A DNA stretch of 42,148 nucleotides from NCBI GenBank assembly GCA_002385605.1, contig DGDU01000007.1, forward strand, positions 12,255-54,402, written 5' to 3'. The first letter of the stretch is position 1, and every line of letters starts with the position of its first letter. This DNA is from Christensenella sp. UBA3944 (lineage in GTDB: Bacteria; Bacillota; Clostridia; Christensenellales; DTU072). Below the pieces are notes generated by a model that was not told the origin of the DNA, did not search any database, and was given only the letters and a program-made list of their open reading frames with translations. Positions 28,901-37,900 of this stretch are shown here, piece after piece. Made by a program: the position numbers and the translations under genes.

Positions 28901-31900
28901 GTCGAAGTCTACTTCGATAACATCACGGTAAACGGTGTCGTGCGCAACGCCAGCGGCGTGGGCATAAGCGGCGTCCGAATCTACTTCGACGGCTCTGCCA
29001 ACCCCGTGGCCACCACCGACGCCGGCGGTAACTTCTCGTTCAGCGTTGCCAGGGTAGCCGGCTTCTGGCATACCGTTTCGACCAGCATAGGCCTCAGCAG
29101 GACCATCGAAATCACCGTAAGCGGCCAGACCTTCAACCTCGTCTTTGCCCAAAGCCCGGTAACCGCGGGAACGATAGAAGGCTCGATATTTACCATAACC
29201 GAAGAGTGGCTTATAACCGAAGAAGGCCCCGCAGCAAAGGTGCTAAAAGGCACAGTGCCAATGGACGCCGACTTCCTGAACAGCTACATCAGGGATATGG
29301 GCGAAAGCAACCCCGCAAGCCTTAAACCCGCGGGTGGCACGCTAAAGGGCGTCTACTTCGACGAATCCAGAAACATTGTATACGCCACCTTCAGCGGCGC
29401 CAGCGATTCGGCATTTGTGTCAGACCTGCGCGGCAAGAGCTATACCGTAGATACGACAAACAGCTATACCTACCACGGCTTCAGGAAGGATACAACCAAC
29501 CACAACTATACTGTGGTAGACTTCTTCCGCCTCACCTACGGCAAGGATCTAGACGGCACCAACCTTAGCTCCTCCAACTCGCTGTTGATAGTAGCGTACA
29601 AGAAGCTCAGCCTCACCCCCGTCAACCCCGCCGATATAGAAATCTGGATAGAGCGCACCAACCCGCTCAGGACGATAAGGCAGACAGACTCTTACAACGG
29701 CTCGGCCCAGAACGCCGTTACCGAAAAGAACAAGACCCTCGAGGGAGAGAGCTGCGAATCCGAAATCCCGAGGAACTATGTCTACGACCTGGCGGGCAAC
29801 CTTAATATAGACTCCAGCGGCACATTCAAGATCAAGGATATGGCGCTCAATGTCGATTACAGGCTCAAGTTCCGCTCCAAGATCTATGTAAATTACGATA
29901 TGCCCGATGTCATCCGCCTTACCACATCCTCCGGCAGGCTGCCGATGGTGGTGCTTGTAAGCAGGCCCAAGGCATGGTTCGACAAGCCCTCCAAGAACAC
30001 CAACATATTAGAGGGCATAAGGATAAGGTTGGGCGCAGACATACTTGACGCCCCCGGCCTCAATGTCTACGGCTCCGACGGCTATGTGCAGACCCCGGCG
30101 GACGGCGGCTACGCGCCCGACGGCCTGCCCGAAACGCTGTATAGCTGGGCAATGGGCCTCGGCAGCGACATCGCCAATGACCTCATTAACCAGATACCCG
30201 GTCTAGGCGACCTCATCAACTGGGATCCTAACGAGGATTACAAGGATGCCAAAGGCAAGCCCGTATTCATGCCCTGGACCAACTACCTTAAGGGCTACGA
30301 AGGCGGCATTGCCGACAACAGCAACAGCGTAACCTATGTCGAAGTATGGCTAAATTCAAGCTTCGTTTCCGGCTTGTTCGACACGCTTTACGAGCTGCTC
30401 ATACCCATGATGGGTATGTCGCCCATCAAGCCCGACCAGCGCAAGCTCATCAAAGACCTTGTTACGGCTCCTTCGGGCACCAGCGACGACGACAAGAAGT
30501 TCCTAAATTACACGGGTATATTCGACGAAACCGACGATCATTTTATCTACGATAACAAGTACGAAACCAAGGCGGCATACAGGCAGGCCTTGGTCGCGGC
30601 GTCGGCAAAGATGCCCGCAGGCCTCATAAGCTTCCTGCTGTCCTACGCCTTCTCGAACTTCCCGGGCTTCCTCCAGAACCCGTTTGTTGTCAACCTCATA
30701 CAGATGATGGCGTACGAACTGCTGGACGACCAGCTAGACCAGGTATCCAGGCTTGTTTCGCACATCCTGCCCTTCACATATCCGTACGATATGTTCGGCG
30801 AGATGGATCTCGAGAAGAACCCGCTGCATTCCGGAAGCGAGGCTATACGCTCCTCCGCGGGCACCAACCCCTTCAGCCCGGCTCCGGTACTCAATAATAC
30901 AGGCACGCTGCTTCCCAACAGCGGCAGCACGGTAACAGGCCAGACCGTTTCCGAACCCGAGTTCGATATCGAGGGCAACCAGCTTAGCGGCTACTTCCGC
31001 GATGTAGACTACTTCGATATGTCCGTCTATGCCAAGATAGTGCTCAACAACGCCTCCAGGACGGGTTCGCTCCTCGACAGGGTGCTGCTGTTCATCAACG
31101 GCGCCACCTATAAGGATTCCAAGAACGGCCATATTGACGGGAACGGCAAGTGGCAGCCCAACTGCGTAGACCTCAGGGCGGATACCATCGCCTTCGACCC
31201 CGACACGGGCGCCGTCATAAGCAACGCAGACAGATACGCCAAGATCCAGAAGTGGATAAGGTCCAATGTAACCAACAACTACATCGTCATAAGCGACTAC
31301 AGGATAGAAACCATCGAAGGCGTCACCATCAAGAAGCTCATCGGCCAAACCTATATAAGGGATGTCTACGGGCACTACGATGACGACGATTACAAGTACA
31401 GCCAGGGCAGCGACGACGACAAAGCGGCGTACGCCAAGCACTCGGCCAAGGACGACCATTACTTCGAACTTGACCTCGTCAATACCGGCATCAAGCTGCG
31501 CGTTGTACAGGGCAGCCTGTCGGGCACCTTCTATACGGTAAGGACGACCGAAGGCGACGGCATGAACGGCGACATCATTACCCAGGTTTACATGCCGCCG
31601 GCAGAAATTATCTTCCACGACCCGTACAACCTTGCCGACTTCACTGCGGTAGGCGGCACATGGGCCGAAGAAACGGGCGGCGTCCGCCACAACCTCAACA
31701 AGGACGGCACATACTCTGTGGCCAGCGTCATGGAAATCCTGCCCAACCGCTACAACGCCGTATTCGCCGACGGAACATCCAAGAACACCATAGGCGTGTA
31801 TGTACACTGGAGCATGGACAGCCTCAACTTCACGCCCAGCCTCGAAGGCTCCGAGGGCTATATAATCGGCTCTTGCGCCAACAAGACCTACGGCGTAAAC

Positions 31901-34900
31901 AGCGACGGCGTCATAACCAGGATTAAGGCGACTCTCGAAGGCGGCCTTGTGGTAGACCCGACCAGCACGCTCAAGCTCAACGAGAGGGGCACAGAGGCTG
32001 TCGAGAACGACACCCCCGTGCTTGACCTCGCGCCCATCGACCCGTTCAACTTTAATAAAGAAGCCTATATGGCGAAGCTGCCGCAGACCCTCGTCTACGC
32101 GGTCAAGTTCCAATACAGGCAGGGCGACGGCGCTTACGAAACCTTCATCAACGAAGACGGCGATGAAGTCCCGTACCTCTACAAGCGCTATGTGTTCAAC
32201 AGCCTCGAGTGGGATATGTCCGAAACCAAGATATCCTACGAGGGCGGCTATTCCTACATCAAGCTGACTTACAGATACATCGCCAGCCGCCACCTCGACA
32301 ACGGCACCATTAAGGGTGAGGACAGCCGCGCCGTCACCATCGATGTGCCGGTAAGGATACTCAACAGAAAGGTACAGTATGTAACCGCGCCGGTTGCGGG
32401 CAGCATAAACGGCATAATAGCCCAGACAACCGAGGGCGGCTCGATGCGCAACTTCGTGCAGTTCAACCCGCTCGCAAGCTCGGGCTACAAAGAGAAGATG
32501 GAAGCGGTAAACGAGCTCATGCTCCACACCCCCGCGGGCAACTTCAGCTGGGCGGTAGAGAGCGTCGACGCGAGCGAGCTCAATAAGTACGACCCCAACG
32601 ACATCACCCAGAAGGTATTCAATGTCTACTACACCGTAAGGGATCAGATGGGCGGCACGCAGAAGATCAAGGTCGAAGTCGAAGTTCTGTCCAGGCAGAT
32701 AGTCGAAAGCGCGACGATAAGCGCCTACGGCGACGACACCGACCCCGCGACCAACTACCGCGTAAAGAACATCATACCCTTCCAGAACAACGGCCTGCAG
32801 CTGCCCCAGACCATCGAGGTAGGCTACGGCATAAGCTATGTTGCAGACGGCGAGACGGTAACCGAAGTCCACGCCAGGGAAACCCTCTCTGTAGCGGCAG
32901 GCGACTATTACTGGGAGATTCCCGAGATGACCTACAACTTCGCGGGAAGCTCGGCCACCAAGGATTACATCGTCAACGCCGTAGTGGGCACGGGCGCAAC
33001 GCAGCAGAAACTGCCCGTCATTATAAGGGTATCCAGGATGATCCCGCGCAGCATGGCCCACGCCACGGTATATCCCTTCGACGGCACAGTCCAGAATGTA
33101 AATGTCGAGGCGGGCGTAGTCAACACCACCCAGATGTTCATATTCGAGGACGGCAACGGCATCGTTCTAAACAACGGCAACCAGTATTGGGAAACCAGGA
33201 CGGTATTCAGCTTCAACCCGAACATCATAAGCGAGCAGTTCGAGGCGGATACTCTCACCCTTGCCGGCAGGACCTGCTACGATAACATAAGGTTCATAGA
33301 CCAGTCCTTCGCGGGCAACGGCTACCATGTGGACGCCGTTCTCTACGACGAGCTGTTCGGCACGGCAGTGGTAAGGAATGTCTACATCAGCCTGCAAAAG
33401 AGCGACTTCGAGAGCCTCGAAATCCCGGCGATGGACATCAACCAGTACTACGCCGAGCAGGATATCAACGCCTACCTTGCCCAGAGCGGCATAGTCGGCG
33501 TGCTGTACAACGCCTCAAGCCCCTCGGGCGCCAAGATAAAAATAAGCGACGACAACTTTGATATCGTCGGCTGGAGATTCGCCGACGAAGGCGGGCTCTA
33601 TCCCTATTACAGCGCCGATGTAAAGAATGTTCTCATCATCGTGACGGTAGGCAACAAGGGCTACGCCTCCAACCCCGTTTGGACACAGCAGGTTGTAGTA
33701 AACATCAAGCCCTTGCTCAAAGACCTCAGGATAAGCAGACTTGTATCCGACGAGCTAGTTATAACCGATCCTTACGAGTTCGAGCTGCCCGCTACCATAG
33801 AAGTCGTGTACATGGATCCCAACGCCACAGCCACAAGGTTGCTGCCCGCGTCCTTCGACCTCGGCCCCGATAAGGACGACTTCTACAAGATGTCGGCAAT
33901 CTCGGGCACGGTAACGGTAGGCTCGCACCCCAACAACCGGCAGACATTCGAGTTCAAGTTCGTTAACGGCAACGCAAGGCTTGTGCACAGCATAGAGTAT
34001 GTCGAAGACGAAGAAGGCACGGTCCCCTACGACTTCAACCGCGAAATTTACGCCTTCGACAACTGGCAGCTTCCGAGATTCGCCAAGGTAAGCTTCAAGT
34101 ACACCGAAGACGGCCCCGTTGTCGAAGAAAAGATCATGAAGGTATACTGGGATTCCTTCACCGCCGAATACTACAACGGCAGCGAAACCGTAGTGCTTGA
34201 CGGCTACTACGACCAGAACGGCGGCATACTGACGCTCAAGGCCTGGATAGGCGACCCCGTGTTCGGCTACATCAAGGACACCAGGACAATGATGATCCTG
34301 CCCGAGAGAATTATAGACACTCTCGGCAAGGTGCCCGACTATGTCTACATCAACCCGTATCTCGATGTAAGGACGCAGCTTGAGTCTAAGCTTGCAACAG
34401 AAATCGAGGTAGTAACCACCAAGGGCACCCGCATGCTTACGGTATCCTATCCCGAGATTCCGCTCTCCTACGACAGCGAGCGCGTATATAACAACCTTAC
34501 CTTCGATATCGGTATCACGACTAACCTCGGCAGCCTCGGCAACATCAGGCAGGGCGCTCAGGTACCCGATTACGGCTTCGATGTAAGGCAGAAGATCCGC
34601 GCCACCTTCGTTGTCGAAGAAAGGCTGGCGATAGGCATAGCCACCACCCTTGTGGGCAGCATTTACGAACAGATCGACTTTACCAAGTACGCCGTAACCG
34701 AAGTGCTGTTCCGCAACGGCGGCCAGATGCTCATGCCCGTACAATGGAACGCCGAAGACATAGCCTCCCTGCCCTACACCTTCCTGGGCGGCAACTTCTC
34801 CGTAAGGGCAAAGATAGCTGTGGGCGTACAGGGCCTCGAGCAGGAATTCTATGTAAATGTCAACATCAGGCCCAGCCAGCTGCTGTCCATAGCTCCTCTC

Positions 34901-37900
34901 GAGGGTTACGACAACCCCAACTCGATTGTCGTTATCGAGGACGGCAAGATAACCTCGCTGCGCGTCGATCCCTTCATCGGCTTCGTAGGGCTCCCGAACA
35001 GGGTAATGGCCAGCTTCCGCAATGTAGACAGAAGCGTCGAAGTCGATGTCGAGTGGAAGTACGCCAAGATAGTCGAAACAATGACGACAGCGGGCGGCGT
35101 ATTTGACGCGAGCAACAATATGGCGGCTGTCGCCACCATCTTCTACAGGGATGCCGACGGCTACAAGACGGCTATGCAGTCCATCGAAATACCCGTAACG
35201 GTAATCGACAGGACTATAATCAGGACGCTCGTCAGCAAGACTTATGACGGAGATTTCGAGGAGCTCGCCTACACCCGCACCATCAATCCTTACGAAGAGC
35301 CGTACAGCGAAAACTTCAACGATCCCAACTTCTCCTACTACAAGAGGGTAAGGCTTGTTGTAAGGGACGGCACCTTCACCAAGAACATAGACTACACGCT
35401 CACGCCCGCAAGCTACAGGATTATAGACGCGGCGACGGGCGTCGCGACCAACCTCAAGAACCTGTACACCGGGCGCAATGTGGTTGTAACGCTAAACTAC
35501 GGCGAGACCGGCGCAACGGTGGCGAGAGACACTAAGATAACAACGACCATAGATGTCACCATCGCCGATATGACCTACGCTTCCGGCCTCCCCGAAGCCT
35601 ACTACATCGACCCGTACGGCATCAAGACTGATGTCGCTAACCCCGCCTACGATCCCAAGTACGCCCAAAGCGTCGTTTACTCCGACGGCACTCACACCAT
35701 CATAACCGAGAGCGGCCTGCAGTACACCTGCGAAGTAACCTTCGATCCTTCCGACCTCGGCAATGTGTACAACGGCAAGAAGAGGGTTGCGCTTGATTAC
35801 ACAGGCGGCGTATCCAGGCTGTACGCCAGGATCGGCAACGAGCTGGGCGGCGTCCAGACCATAGTCATACCCGTCTACTACGAGAACAGGACGATAACTA
35901 AACTGTTCGAGAGCGCCGAAGCCCCGTACTTCGTAGGCGAGGCCGACCAAAGGGCTACTTCCTACTTCAAGTTCGATCCCTTCAAGATCTACAGCGTCGA
36001 GCAGTGCTACCCGCAGGCCGGCAACATAACCTTCTACTCGGCCGAAGGCTCGCAGATTTACGGCTCTTTCGACAACAGCCCCGACAGCCCCATCAAGGTT
36101 GTATGGGACGACAGCAAGGTTAAGATCAACTACAAGGGAAGCGACGACTCCATCGTTGTAGCCCACATAAGCGCCGCCGACGGCAGCTACGCGCAGAAGA
36201 TAGCCTTCAATGTCAAGGTGCTCAACCGCACGGTCACGGGCTACACCAATGTGCTCAAGAATCCCGACATAATCATCAAGCCGTATCAGTACAACAGCAG
36301 CGAGAATGTCACGAGGGATGTTGTAAACGACATATTCACGACAGGGCAGTTTACCGTGCACTTCGGTGGCTACGATCCCGCCGATCCCTCTACCAGAAAT
36401 CCCGATATGCCCTCCATCACCTTCACGATGGGCTCGACGGCGCAGTATCATACCGTAGACGGCGAAGACAAGTTGCCGTTTGCAGACGAGTCCGAGAAGA
36501 ACCTCAGGATCGAGTTCAGGATGGATACCGCCCGCCCGCTCTCCTACAAGGGCAAGGACGCCAGGTTCTATGTCACCATACCCGGCTTCGGAATGGGCGA
36601 GAAAGGGCAGCAATGGGCAAGCATCGATGTGCCCGTCGAAGAGCAATACATCCTGCAAGTCTGGTATATGCACAACAGCCAGGCGTACTCCAACCTCGTA
36701 GACTGGGCAAAGGCCAAGTACGGTTCGGGCGCGATAGACCACCTCATACTACGCAAGAACGCGCAGTTCTCGGCAAGCAACAACCCGCTCCTTTACGACA
36801 TACAGACGCCGTACTTCTTCATCAATATGGGCGGCTTCGAGCTCCCCACCGACATCAGGATAGGCGTCGGGCCGAAGGGAGGCACATACGAGCAGGACGG
36901 CAACTACCCGACGGGCTACAAAGTAACCTATCAGTATATAAACGAGGAAGGCAACACCGTAACCGAAACCAAGGCCGCCACCGCGCCTTACTCGGTAGAG
37001 GTATACTGGAGCAATACGGCATCCAACAAGCTGCGCATCTACTACAACAAAGAAACGGTAAAGACCAGCTTCCAGATGGATCTCGACAACCAGAGCTTCA
37101 ACCTCACATTCAATGTAACCCCGTGGGTACTTAACGATCCCGAACTGTTCAGCGAAAGCACCACCTACGGCAAAGAGGAAGTCATCTATCTGCCCGATTC
37201 GCCCAAGAACTCGTCGATACTCACGCTTTCGACTACCAACATAACCAACGACACCTATATCCTCAACTATCCCAATGTCTACCTCGAGGAGCCCGTAGGG
37301 CAGAGGCACGGCACGCTAAGGATCGAGAGGGTAACCGGCGGCGGCTCGTTTATGGACTATGTCAACAAGTGGAACTTCGAGAGCGTCGAGTTCGAAACGA
37401 CAGGCAGGCAGTCGGCAGTACTTATGCTGGGCGGCAGAGGAGGCCAGGTTGTCAAGTGGAGCTTCATGGTAGCCAACAAGATACTAATCGGCAACACCAT
37501 TCCGACAAGCTACGCGCTGCAGCTGGGCGGCCCGAGTGTAAACCTGCCCACCACTTACAGGCAGATCTTCGCGGGCTACGACTACCGCAGCAGCAAGGAA
37601 ATCCCGATAACCTACGGCGAATTCACATCCTTCGTAGTCGAGTACGAAACCGACGATGACGGCAACTACATCACCGACGGCAACGGCAACAGGATAGTAA
37701 AGCAGAACACCGGCGTGCAGTACTCCTTAAGCAACAACAGTGTAACGGCGGCTCACATAACCCCCGCCAAGCTCAGGGAAGAAAGCGACAGCAACCCGCG
37801 CTACTATCCCGCCTACATCGAGTGGGACGCCGACTCCTCGGCCAGGGTATATCCCAACCCCAACAAAAGCATAGGTTCCAAGATTATATTCACCTGCTAC

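Noticed and set aside
30734..33061. Very long minus-strand open frame (about 775 codons) opposite the giant gene, and many similar antisense frames
   Set aside because: The strong preference for C-ending codons on the plus strand removes stop codons from one antisense frame. These frames have no ribosome binding site or recognisable domain.
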